Source: Duganella callida (GTDB taxonomy: Bacteria > Pseudomonadota > Gammaproteobacteria > Burkholderiales > Burkholderiaceae_D). Taken from it: a stretch of DNA of 64,000 nt. Made by a program: the position numbers and the translations under genes. Of this stretch, positions 33,518 to 41,997 are shown in pieces (the stretch's first letter is position 1; each line of letters opens with the position of its first letter). The notes beneath the pieces are model-generated. The model worked only from the letters and a program-made list of their open reading frames with translations, did no database searches and was not told where the DNA came from. The stretch is taken from positions 62,001 through 126,000 of the forward strand of contig NZ_SPVG01000072.1 of NCBI RefSeq assembly GCF_004614165.1, in the 5' to 3' direction.

Positions 33518-35098
33518 TCAAGTACGAAGGGCCGGATTCTGCTCCGCAGGGTCCGGCCCTTTCGTTTTGCTGGCCCGGAGCGGGATGGTGCGCTTGCGCT
33601 TGAGCATGGATTCCTCGTTGGCGGCCAGCGAGGCACCCCAGAAACTGCGCAACGTCAGTGTGCTTTTCTTCAGCCGCGCGCTGAACAGGAACTCCAGGAT
33701 TTCGTGTATCCACACGCGCCGCCCCATGCGGGTGTACCAGCGCATGCCGTGCCGTACATGCTGGTCCTTGCCCAGCAGGATGCGCAGGATGGCCTTGGGC
33801 CGCGCCTGCATGATTACCTCGATCGCCTTCACCCACAGCAGCACGCGCCACGGCGGTACCCTGGCGGTGGCCAGCACCTGGTGCTTGTAGTCCCATTTGG
33901 CGCTGTCGGTCTCGATCACCTTGCGGTTCTCCACCGTTTCAAAATACGGCGTCCAGCGATGCGGCGTCACGTACAGCATCTGGATCTGGTCGGGGTCATA
34001 GCGCAGCAGATGCTTGAGCGAGCGCCAGTAGTCGGCGTCGGTCTCTTCTTCAAAGCCCACCACATAGGTCGCCATCGACAGGATGCCGTGCTGGCGCAGC
34101 AGCCGGATGGCCTGTTGGTCGTCGCTGGTGGTGGTGCCCTTGCGGATGGTCTGGAGCATGGCTTCGTCGTAGCTTTCTATGCCCAGCAGGAAGCGGATCA
34201 CCCCGGCCTTCTTATACAAGTGCAGGATATCGGCATCGCGCACGATGTCGCCCGTGCGGGTGGAGCCGACCAGCGTCAGGTTGACGTTCTCGGCGATCAG
34301 CGCTTCGAGGAAGGCCAGCCATGCCTTGCGCGAGCCGGTGGGCAGCTCGTCGGCAAAATTGATCAGCTGTACGCCATGGTCACGGTGCAAACGCGCCAGT
34401 TCCTTGGCGAATTGCACCGGATCGCGGTGGCGCCACTGGGTCCAGAAGCCACGCTGGCCGCAATAGCTGCACAAGTAGGGACAGCCGCGCGAAAATTGCA
34501 CCACCACCGCGCGCATGCCGCCCCAGTAGGAATAGCGGTTGTGATCGATGAGTTCCCAGCCGACCCGGTAATCGTCCAGATTGCGTATCATCTCGGCCGG
34601 CGCGGTGGCCAGCGGCAGGCCGTCCCTCCGCAGCGCGATACCGTCCACTTGCGCGAGATCGGCGCCGCGCGACCAGGCCAGCATCAATTCGGTCGTGGTA
34701 CGCTCGCCTTCGCCGCGCACGATGTAATCGATCTGCGGATAACCGCGCAGGATGTCTTCCCAATGGTAGGTCGGATAGACGCCGCCATAGACGATGGGCA
34801 GTCCGGGGCAGGCCAGCTTGACGCCTTCGGCAATGCGCATGATGGTGTCGTGTGCCGAGGTGGAGCCGGAGTGGCCCAGCATCAGCACGTCCGGCGCGTG
34901 CGCCGCGATCCGGTCGATCACGGCGGCTACCGTCATGGGGCCGAATTCGGCGTCGAGCAGGCTGACCTCGAAGCCGGCGTCGATCAGGGGACCGCCCACG
35001 CTGAGCAGGCCCAACGGCGGTAATTGTTCCTTCGGTATGCGGCTGCCGATGGCGGTGTGCGGCGGATTGACCAGCAGGATGCGCTTCTTGGAATTCAT
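33518..35098 (-). CDS. B12-binding-domain radical SAM protein
   Basis: 526-aa class B-type radical SAM enzyme. A cobalamin-binding Rossmann domain (about residues 5-135, starting RILLVNPPHTAIGSRIPKE) precedes the radical SAM barrel with the cluster motif CPYLCSYC (CxxxCxxC, about 204-211). The C-terminal 100 residues are basic and probably a substrate domain. Family members are methyltransferases or ring-forming enzymes (the BchE-like branch is sometimes named for this type). The substrate is unknown and no pathway genes are adjacent. It is divergent from a LysR gene. The first bases of its 3' end also encode the terminator of the convergent OMP gene. Confidence 0.85.
   Translation of the reverse strand: MNSKKRILLVNPPHTAIGSRIPKEQLPPLGLLSVGGPLIDAGFEVSLLDAEFGPMTVAAVIDRIAAHAPDVLMLGHSGSTSAHDTIMRIAEGVKLACPGLPIVYGGVYPTYHWEDILRGYPQIDYIVRGEGERTTTELMLAWSRGADLAQVDGIALRRDGLPLATAPAEMIRNLDDYRVGWELIDHNRYSYWGGMRAVVVQFSRGCPYLCSYCGQRGFWTQWRHRDPVQFAKELARLHRDHGVQLINFADELPTGSRKAWLAFLEALIAENVNLTLVGSTRTGDIVRDADILHLYKKAGVIRFLLGIESYDEAMLQTIRKGTTTSDDQQAIRLLRQHGILSMATYVVGFEEETDADYWRSLKHLLRYDPDQIQMLYVTPHRWTPYFETVENRKVIETDSAKWDYKHQVLATARVPPWRVLLWVKAIEVIMQARPKAILRILLGKDQHVRHGMRWYTRMGRRVWIHEILEFLFSARLKKSTLTLRSFWGASLAANEESMLKRKRTIPLRASKTKGPDPAEQNPALRT
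33527..33568 (+). terminator. Intrinsic terminator of OMP gene, inside the end of the opposing gene
   Basis: AAGGGCCGGA and TCCGGCCCTT (33527-33536, 33552-33561) form a 10-pair stem with a 15-base loop, followed by a T-rich run (TTCGTTTT). It starts 30 bases after the OMP stop and lies within the last codons of the convergent radical SAM gene. Confidence 0.8.
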
Positions 35099-35187
35099 GG
35101 CGCCAGCTTAACATCTTGCCATGCCGAAAATCTCTCGCTTTCTCACGTAGAATGCATGCCAGCCTCAATACTCAACTCGAGACGCGT

Positions 35188-36078
35188 ATGGACAGGATAC
35201 AGGCCATGTCGGCCTTTCTGGCGGTGGTGGACACGGAAGGATTTTCCGCGGCGGCGCGCAAGCTGGGCGTGTCGCCGTCGGTGGTGACGCGCGCCGTCAC
35301 CGAGCTGGAAGAACGCCTGGGCACGCGCCTGCTGACGCGCACCACGCGCTTCGTGCGCCTCACGGACACCGGCCGCGTGTATGCCGAGAATTGTCGGCGC
35401 ATCCTGGCCGATCTGGACGAGGCGGACAGCACCGCCGCCGGCACGCATGCGGCGCCGCGCGGCCAGTTCACGGTAACTTCATCGGTCAACTTCGGCTGCA
35501 TGCACGTGGCGCCGGTGGTGCGCGATTATCTGAGCCGGTACCCGGAAGTGACCATCCACTGCTGGTTCATCGACCGCAAGGTCAACCTGGTGGATGAGGG
35601 CGTCGATGTGGCGGTGCGTATTGGCGCGTTGCCGGATTCGTCGCTGCAGGCGATCCGGGTGGGACGGGTGCGGCAGGTGCTGTGCGCGGCGCCCGAGTAT
35701 CTCGAACGCCACGGCGTGCCGCGGCGGCCGGAGGAACTGGAGCGGCACACCATCGTCACCGCCACCGGCGTCACGCCGACACCGGAATTCCGCTTCCGCG
35801 ATGAGCTGAAAATACGGCTGCAGCCACGCATGACCACCAGCACCAACGAATCGGCGGCGGCCATGGCGCTGGCGGGGTTCGGCATCACGCGTTTGCCCTT
35901 GTACCAGATTGCGCCGGCGCTGCGGCGCGGCGAGCTGCAATTGCTGCTGGAAGAGTTCGAGCGTCCGCCGCTGCCCATCCATGTCGTGCACCGCGAAGGG
36001 CGCAATGCCGCGCCCAGGATCCGCACCTTCATCGACATGGCGGTGGCTGCCCTGCGTCAGGACGCCAGCCTGCAATAA
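35188..36078 (+). CDS. LysR-family transcriptional regulator
   Basis: 296-aa LysR regulator of the CrgA/DsdC-like group. The winged helix is MDRIQAMSAFLAVVDTEGFSAAARKLGVSPSVVTRAVTELE (residues 1-41), with the effector-binding domain at about 90-290. The start is the ATG at 35188; a longer frame from 35116 lacks family support. It is divergent from the radical SAM gene and convergent with the broken hydrolase, so its target could be either. The ligand is unknown. Confidence 0.9.
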   Translation: MDRIQAMSAFLAVVDTEGFSAAARKLGVSPSVVTRAVTELEERLGTRLLTRTTRFVRLTDTGRVYAENCRRILADLDEADSTAAGTHAAPRGQFTVTSSVNFGCMHVAPVVRDYLSRYPEVTIHCWFIDRKVNLVDEGVDVAVRIGALPDSSLQAIRVGRVRQVLCAAPEYLERHGVPRRPEELERHTIVTATGVTPTPEFRFRDELKIRLQPRMTTSTNESAAAMALAGFGITRLPLYQIAPALRRGELQLLLEEFERPPLPIHVVHREGRNAAPRIRTFIDMAVAALRQDASLQ

Positions 36079-36084
36079 GGCCGC

Positions 36085-37025
36085 TTACTTGCCGGCCAGC
36101 GCCGACTGCAGGTACTGGTCCGTCAGCATGGCCACTTCGTCCAGTCTGGTATCCATCGCAAAATGGCCGGCATCGAGGACTTCGATGCGCGCCGCGGGCA
36201 GATCGCGTTTGAAGGCCAATGCGCCCGCCACGGTGAAGGCCAGATCGTGCTTGCCCCACACCACCAGCGTCGGCAACTGATGCGCGGCCAGCCACCGCTG
36301 CCACTGCGGGTAGGCGGCGATATTGTGCTGGTAATCGTAAATCAGCTCGGACTGGATCGCGGCCTGGCCGGGACGGTTCAGATAGGCGTATTCGTCCATC
36401 CACAGATCGGGGTCGTAAGCTTCCACCTGCGGATCGCTGCCGATGTGGCGGGCCCTGGTGACGGCCACTGACAGATGGGCGCTGCGTACTGCCTGCTCGT
36501 GCGCGGCGCGATCGCTCCAGAACGGTTTGCGCGTGGCCCACATCGCGCCCAGGCCTTCCTCGTACACATTCCCGTTCTGGAAAATCATGCCCTGCACGGC
36601 GGCCGGACGCATGGTGGCCAGGCGCATGCCGACCGGCGCGCCATAGTCCTGCATGAACAGCACGTAGCGCTGGACGCCGACGGCGTCGGTAAATTTCCGC
36701 ATCACTTCCGACAGGTGCTCGAAGCTGTAGACGAAGCGGTCTGGGCCGGCGCGTCGCTGTGGCCGAAACCCGGATAGTCGGGCGCGATCAGGTGATAGCG
36801 GTCGCCCAGCTTGCGCATCAGGCCGTCGTACATGCGCGACGAGCTCGGCACGCCGTGCAGCAGCAGCAAGGTTGGCTTGTCGGGCGAGCCGGCCTCGCGG
36901 TAGGCGATGTTGACGCCGTCGATGCTGACATTGCGGTAGGCCACCGGGGCGGCGAGGGCGGTGGTGCTGGCGGCCACGGCCAGCGCGGCGGCGGCGAAGA
37001 CTTGTTTGGTATGAGGGCGCATCAT
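36085..37025 (-). pseudogene. Alpha/beta hydrolase, frameshifted
   Basis: Epoxide-hydrolase/dehalogenase-type alpha/beta hydrolase broken by one frameshift. From the ATG at 37025 (AAGGAA upstream) runs a signal peptide (to about 26), [15 protein letters not shown] and [16 protein letters not shown]. The frame then closes at 36702, while the rest ([12 protein letters not shown], the nucleophile elbow FMQDYGAP, the acid WGKHD and the His DAGHFAMD) continues in another frame to 36085. One missing base near 36735-36741 would restore a protein of about 313 aa. It could be a true inactivation or a sequencing error. Confidence 0.8.
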
Positions 37026-37123
37026 GGTTCCTTATCGAGTGGTTGGCAGGCAGCGCCAGTGTCGTCGATAAGGAAACGGCTGAGAATCGCCACGCCCGGC
37101 AATGCACTTTTGCCGAAACGAGA

Positions 37124-37157
37124 ATAAAAAAACCCGAAAGCCGGGGCTTTCGGGTTT
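37124..37157 (-). terminator. Intrinsic terminator of ettA
   Basis: Read on the minus strand, AAACCCGAAAGCC and GGCTTTCGGGTTT pair, followed by TTTTTTTATTC. It lies ten bases beyond the ettA stop codon. The stem is long and stable, a strong terminator. Confidence 0.9.
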
Positions 37158-37166
37158 GGCTGATGA

Positions 37167-38834
37167 TCAGGTCGTCAGCGGCTTGTAGCGGATACGCTTG
37201 GGCTTGGCGCCTTCCTCACCCAGGCGTTTCTTCTTGTCGGCTTCGTATTCCTGGTAGTTACCGTCGAAGAAGGTGACCTGCGAGTTGCCTTCGAACGCCA
37301 GGATGTGGGTGGCGATACGGTCCAGGAACCAGCGGTCGTGGGAGATCACCATCACCGAGCCGGCGAATTCCAGCAGCGCGTCTTCCAGCGCGCGCAGGGT
37401 TTCCACGTCCAGGTCGTTCGACGGTTCGTCCAGCAGCAGCACGTTGCCGCCCTTGAGCAGGGTCTTGGCCAGGTGCAGTCGGCCGCGCTCACCGCCGGAC
37501 AGGTTGCCGACGATCTTCTGCTGGTCGGCGCCCTTGAAGTTGAAGCGGCCCAGGTAGGCGCGCGACGGCATTTCGAAACGGCCGACGTTGAGGATATCGG
37601 CGCCGCCCGAAACGTCTTCGAACACGGTCTTGGCGTCGCTCAGCTTGTCGCGGCTCTGGTCGACCAGCGAAATCTTCGCGGTCTGGCCGATCACCACTTC
37701 GCCGCTGTCCGGCTTGTCCAGACCGGCGATCATCTTGAACAGCGTCGATTTACCGGCGCCGTTCGGGCCGATGATGCCGACGATGGCGCCCGGCGGGATC
37801 GTGAACGAGACGTTGTCCAGCAGCAGGCGGTCGCCGAAGCCTTTCGACACGTTCTTGAACTCGATCACTTCGTTACCCAGACGCTCGGCCACAGGGATGA
37901 AAATCTCCTGCGTCTCGTTACGCTTCTGGTATTCGTATTCGCTCAGCTCGTTGAAGCGGGCCAGACGGGCTTTCGACTTGGCCTGACGCGCCTTCGGATT
38001 CTGACGCGCCCATTCCAGTTCCTTGGCCAGCGCTTTCTGGCGCGCCGATTCGGTCGCCTCTTCCTGCTTCAGACGGTCCTGCTTCTGATCCAGCCAGGAC
38101 GAGTAATTGCCCTTCCACGGGATGCCGTGACCGCGGTCCAGTTCCAGAATCCACTCGGCGGCGTTGTCCAGGAAGTAGCGGTCGTGGGTGATGCCGACCA
38201 CGGTACCCGGGAAGCGCACTAGGAATTGTTCCAGCCATTCCACCGATTCCGCATCCAGGTGGTTGGTCGGTTCGTCGAGCAGCAGCATGTCCGGCTTGGA
38301 CAGCAGCAGCTTGCACAGCGCCACGCGGCGCTTTTCACCGCCGGACAGCACGCCGATCTTGGCGTCCCACGGCGGCAGGCGCAGCGCGTCGGCGGCCATT
38401 TCCAGCTGCAGGTTCAGATTGCCGCCATCGGCTGCGGCGATGATGGATTCCAGCCGCTCCTGTTCCTTGGCCAGCGCGTCGAAATCCGCGTCCTCTTCGG
38501 CGTAGGCGGCGTACACGGCTTCCAGCTTGGCTTGCGCTTCGAACGCTTCGCCCAGGCCCGATTCCACTTCCTGGCGCACGGTTTTTTCCGGGTCCAGCTG
38601 CGGTTCCTGCGGCAGATAGCCGATGTTCAGGCCCGGCATCGGGCGCGCTTCGCCCTGGATGTCGGTATCGATGCCCGCCATAATTTTCAGCAAGGTCGAC
38701 TTACCGGAGCCGTTCAGGCCCAGCACGCCGATTTTCGCGCCCGGGAAGAAGGACAGCGAAATATCTTTCAGAATCTGGCGCTTGGGTGGGACGATTTTGC
38801 CCACGCGGTTCATGGTATAGACGTAATTGGCCAT
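37167..38834 (-). CDS. ettA: Energy-dependent translational throttle protein EttA (ABC-F ATPase)
   Basis: 555-aa ABC-F protein with two ATP-binding cassettes and no membrane segment. It binds the ribosomal E site and gates the first elongation steps according to ATP/ADP. Walker A motifs are GLNGSGKST (about 39-47) and GPNGAGKST (about 347-355), and both LSGGE/LSGGERGR signatures are seen. The arm domain and the P-site tRNA-interaction linker (TESARQKALAKELEWARQNPKARQAKSKARL) are present. Length equals E. coli EttA. Monocistronic, with its own terminator. Confidence 0.95.
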   Translation of the reverse strand: MANYVYTMNRVGKIVPPKRQILKDISLSFFPGAKIGVLGLNGSGKSTLLKIMAGIDTDIQGEARPMPGLNIGYLPQEPQLDPEKTVRQEVESGLGEAFEAQAKLEAVYAAYAEEDADFDALAKEQERLESIIAAADGGNLNLQLEMAADALRLPPWDAKIGVLSGGEKRRVALCKLLLSKPDMLLLDEPTNHLDAESVEWLEQFLVRFPGTVVGITHDRYFLDNAAEWILELDRGHGIPWKGNYSSWLDQKQDRLKQEEATESARQKALAKELEWARQNPKARQAKSKARLARFNELSEYEYQKRNETQEIFIPVAERLGNEVIEFKNVSKGFGDRLLLDNVSFTIPPGAIVGIIGPNGAGKSTLFKMIAGLDKPDSGEVVIGQTAKISLVDQSRDKLSDAKTVFEDVSGGADILNVGRFEMPSRAYLGRFNFKGADQQKIVGNLSGGERGRLHLAKTLLKGGNVLLLDEPSNDLDVETLRALEDALLEFAGSVMVISHDRWFLDRIATHILAFEGNSQVTFFDGNYQEYEADKKKRLGEEGAKPKRIRYKPLTT

Positions 38835-38908
38835 TACTGAGGCTTTCTCAAAAAAATAAACACCGTCATTGTAAACGGCGATGGGCGCCAGCAGGCGCCC
38901 ACACCGCT

Positions 38909-40816
38909 TTATTTCAGCGCCGTGCTGGCCGGCACCACCGGCAGCAGCACCGAGCTGGCGCCGGCCGTGCCGCGCTGGACGGAAATTGTGGCCTTCTGGA
39001 AATCTTCAGGCTTGGCGAAGAAGATGTTCGGCACGAAGGTCTGCGGATTGCGGTCGTACAGCGGGAACAGCGACGACTGGATCTGCACCATGATGCGGTG
39101 ACCCGGCTTGAACACGTAGTTCACGGTCGGCAGGCGGAACTTGTATTCCTGCACTTCGCCGGCCGGGATGGCGGTCGGGTGTTCGAAGCTCTGGCGGTAG
39201 CGGCCGCGGAAGATGTCCAGGCTGATCGGCAGCTCGTAGCCGCCCATTTCCGGCTGCTCGGCCACGAACGGCGGGAACACGTCGATCAGCTTGACCACGA
39301 AGTCGCCATCGGTGCCGCTGGTCTTGGCAAAGATGTCGGCGATCGGCGCGCCCTGCAAGGTGACCGGGCTGGTCAGCACTGGCGTCTTGTACGACAGCAC
39401 GTCGGTGCGCGTGCTCAGCGCACGCTGGTCCTGCAGCAGCCAGGTGGTCCAGCGCGAGCGGTCGCCGAACTCCAGCGGCGGCGCCAGGAAGGGCACCGGC
39501 TTGGCCGGGTCGGAGACGTAGCTGTCCTCGCCGGCGGCGGCCGGCTGGAAGGCCAGGCCGCTGTTGGCCTGCAGGTACAGCGGCGTCAGCTGGGTGGTGC
39601 CCGGCCAGTCGGCGAACTTGTCCCAGTGGTTTTCCGCGGCGTTGTAGATCAGCACCGGCGGCAGCGGCTCGGCCGGTTTCTGGTCCTTCAGGTAAGTGTT
39701 GAAGAAGGGGATCAGCACATTGCGGCGGAAATCGGCGGCGGTGTCGCCCTTCCACTTGAACGGGCCCAGGCGCTCGGCGTTGCCGTTGACCTGGCTGTGG
39801 TACCACGGACCCATCACCAGGTGATTGTTGCCGGTCAGCCCCTTGGCCTTCAGCGCTTCCCAGGTCATGACGGCGCCGTACATGTCTTCCTGGTCCCACA
39901 GGCCCTGCAGCCACATGGTCGGCACCTTGGATGGCTTGGCCACCACGTGCTTGTCCAGCGCCTGCAGCTGCCAGAAGGCGTCATAGGCCGGATGGGCCGA
40001 CAGGCGGTTCCAGAAGCCGAGCTGGTCGAAGCCATGCCGTTTGGCCCAGTTGCCGGCCGTGCCCGCTTCGAGGAAGGTCTGGTAATCGTCGGTGCCCGGA
40101 CGCGGCACGTCGTCGCCCTTGCCGGTTTTGGTGGTCTGGCCGGCGAAGTAATCGAGGTTGACCTGGCGGAACGCGCCATAGTGGAACCAGTCGTCGCCCA
40201 TCCAGCCGTCGATCATCGGGCTTTCCGGCGCGGCCACCTTCAGCGCCGGGTGCGGGCCGAGCAGGGCCATGGTCACGGTCCAGCCGTCGTACGACGAGCC
40301 GATCATGCCGACGCGCTGGTTGCTTTCCTTGATGTTCTTCACCAGCCAGTCGATGGTGTCGTAGGCGTCGGTGGTGTCGTCGGTCTTGCTCGGATTCAGC
40401 GGGCCGATCGGCGGACGGGTCATCACATACTTGCCTTCCGAACCGTATTTGCCGCGGATGTCCTGGAACACGATGATATAGCCGTCATCCACCCATTCGC
40501 GGTCGAGCGCGCCGACGGTATCGCGCAGGTTCAGCTTGCGGACCTTGGCGCGGTCGGCGTCATATGGCGTGCGCTCCAGCAGCATCGGCAGATTGCTGGC
40601 GCCCTTGGGAATGAAGATGACCGTGTGCAGCTTGACGCCGTCGCGCATCGGGATTTCCACCACCCGTTTCTCGTAATCGTAGCCAGCTTCCGGCGCCTGC
40701 CATTTGGCCGGAATATCGCTGCCGTTCTGGATCATGGATGGATCCAGCTTCTGCGCGGCGGCCGAGGTAGCGGCCAGTGCGGTGGTCAGGAGGAGGGGGA
40801 GGAGATGGTATCGCAT
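38909..40816 (-). CDS. CocE/NonD family (S15-like) hydrolase, exported
   Basis: 635-aa serine hydrolase of the X-Pro dipeptidyl-peptidase/CocE family, nearest in type to alpha-amino-acid ester hydrolases. A signal peptide covers residues 1-21. The nucleophile motif is GSSYDGW (Ser about 172), the acid GLWDQED (about 308) and the His MGPWYHSQ (about 338). The C-terminal jelly-roll domain (about 400-635) is complete. It hydrolyses esters or amides of small acyl or amino-acyl groups in the periplasm; the exact substrate is inferred. The start is the ATG at 40816, giving a clean signal peptide. Confidence 0.88.
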   Translation of the reverse strand: MRYHLLPLLLTTALAATSAAAQKLDPSMIQNGSDIPAKWQAPEAGYDYEKRVVEIPMRDGVKLHTVIFIPKGASNLPMLLERTPYDADRAKVRKLNLRDTVGALDREWVDDGYIIVFQDIRGKYGSEGKYVMTRPPIGPLNPSKTDDTTDAYDTIDWLVKNIKESNQRVGMIGSSYDGWTVTMALLGPHPALKVAAPESPMIDGWMGDDWFHYGAFRQVNLDYFAGQTTKTGKGDDVPRPGTDDYQTFLEAGTAGNWAKRHGFDQLGFWNRLSAHPAYDAFWQLQALDKHVVAKPSKVPTMWLQGLWDQEDMYGAVMTWEALKAKGLTGNNHLVMGPWYHSQVNGNAERLGPFKWKGDTAADFRRNVLIPFFNTYLKDQKPAEPLPPVLIYNAAENHWDKFADWPGTTQLTPLYLQANSGLAFQPAAAGEDSYVSDPAKPVPFLAPPLEFGDRSRWTTWLLQDQRALSTRTDVLSYKTPVLTSPVTLQGAPIADIFAKTSGTDGDFVVKLIDVFPPFVAEQPEMGGYELPISLDIFRGRYRQSFEHPTAIPAGEVQEYKFRLPTVNYVFKPGHRIMVQIQSSLFPLYDRNPQTFVPNIFFAKPEDFQKATISVQRGTAGASSVLLPVVPASTALK

Positions 40817-40879
40817 GCCGCAGGTCCTTTTTGCCGGGTGGAAAATGGACGATTGTAGACCAAGCGGCATGCAAACACG

Positions 40880-41764
40880 TCAGGCGCTCGAGGTATTTCT
40901 GCGGCCGCTCCACCAGCCCTCCAGCAGGTACAGCATCAGCGCCGCCCAGATGATCAGGAAACCGATCAGGCGGGCCTGCGGGAAGGCTTCATGAAACACC
41001 CACACGCCCAGCAGCGCCTGCATGGTCGGCGACAGATACTGGATCAGGCCCAGCACCGCCATCGGAATCTTGCGCGCGCCGGCGGCGAACAGCAGCAGCG
41101 GAATCGCGGTGATCGGCCCGGCGGCGGCCAGCAGCCAGCGCGTGCCGTCGTGCGGCGTGTTGATGAAGGCGTTCTCGCCGTGCCAGCTCAGCCACAGCAC
41201 ATACACCAGCGCCAGCGGGAACAGGATCATGGTTTCCAGCGACAAACCCTCCAGCGCCGCCAGCGCGGCGGTCTTGCGCAGCAGGCCGTAGCCGCCGAAG
41301 GTGATGCCCAAAATCAAGGCAATCCACGGCAGCTGGCCGGCATCCCAGGTCAGCCAGGCCACGCCGCCGGCGGCCACCGCCATCGCGATCCACTGGCCGC
41401 GACGCAGCTTCTCCTTCAGCACGATCAGGCCCAGCAGCACATTCACCAGCGGATTGATGAAATAGCCGAGGCTGGCGTCGATCACATGGCCGTTATTGAC
41501 CGACCAGATATACAGGCCCCAATTGGCCGTCAACAGCAGCGAACTGGCGACAAAACTGCCGAGGATACGCGGCTGGGCCAGCACCCTGGGCAGCCATTTC
41601 CACTGCTGGCGCGCGCTCAGCACGATCACCAGAAACAACAGCGACCACAACATCCGGTGCGCCAGGATCTGCATCGGCGGCACCTCGCCCAGCGCATGGA
41701 AATACAGTGGGAACAGCCCCCAGAAAAAGAAGGCGGAGGTGGCGTACAAGATACCTGGATTCAT
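40880..41764 (-). CDS. rarD: RarD-type EamA transporter
   Basis: 294-aa ten-helix inner-membrane transporter of the drug/metabolite superfamily, RarD branch. It starts MNPGILYATSAFFFWGLFPLYFHAL, the canonical RarD N-terminus, and has LSPTMQALLGVWVFHEAF near the end. Its substrate is not known. The start codon is the ATG at 41764. A TATAAT box on this strand (41777-41772) lies so close that the transcript may begin at or next to the start codon, and no ribosome site is visible. Confidence 0.88.
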   Translation of the reverse strand: MNPGILYATSAFFFWGLFPLYFHALGEVPPMQILAHRMLWSLLFLVIVLSARQQWKWLPRVLAQPRILGSFVASSLLLTANWGLYIWSVNNGHVIDASLGYFINPLVNVLLGLIVLKEKLRRGQWIAMAVAAGGVAWLTWDAGQLPWIALILGITFGGYGLLRKTAALAALEGLSLETMILFPLALVYVLWLSWHGENAFINTPHDGTRWLLAAAGPITAIPLLLFAAGARKIPMAVLGLIQYLSPTMQALLGVWVFHEAFPQARLIGFLIIWAALMLYLLEGWWSGRRNTSSA

Positions 41765-41795
41765 GGCGCGCATTATACCCGGGGTCATACCCCTA

Positions 41796-41884
41796 TCCGG
41801 GGTCAGGTCTTCCATTGCGTCACAGGCTCTGCTGTAGCGTCGCTACAGCAGAGCCTGTGACGCAATGGAAGACCTGACCCCGGA
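41796..41884. repeat. 89-bp perfect palindrome between rarD and kup
   Basis: Arms of 44 bases (41796-41839 and 41841-41884) are exact reverse complements around one central T (41840). The arms begin TCCGGGGTCAGGTC. A GGGGTCAT...CCCC short repeat adjoins at 41781-41793. The element sits between two divergently transcribed genes, so it is not a terminator by position. The CGGGGTCAG core is shared with the short repeats at 12671 and 57902. The shape is that of a MITE-like or REP-type unit. Confidence 0.85.
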
Positions 41885-41997
41885 GGAGTACACTGGCGGT
41901 ATTGACGAAACTGAACGCGGCCGATGCCAAAATCTCCTTGCCTTTTGCATAGTCTTATCCTATTGTGCAATGCACCAAAACAACAACAGGTGCAATC

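Noticed and set aside
35099-35187. Cobalamin riboswitch in front of the B12-binding radical SAM gene
   Set aside because: The gap is only 89 bases and contains no B12-box-like element.
38786-40858. Plus-strand frame of 690 codons across the CocE-type hydrolase
   Set aside because: Shadow of a gene with signal peptide and catalytic triad on the minus strand.
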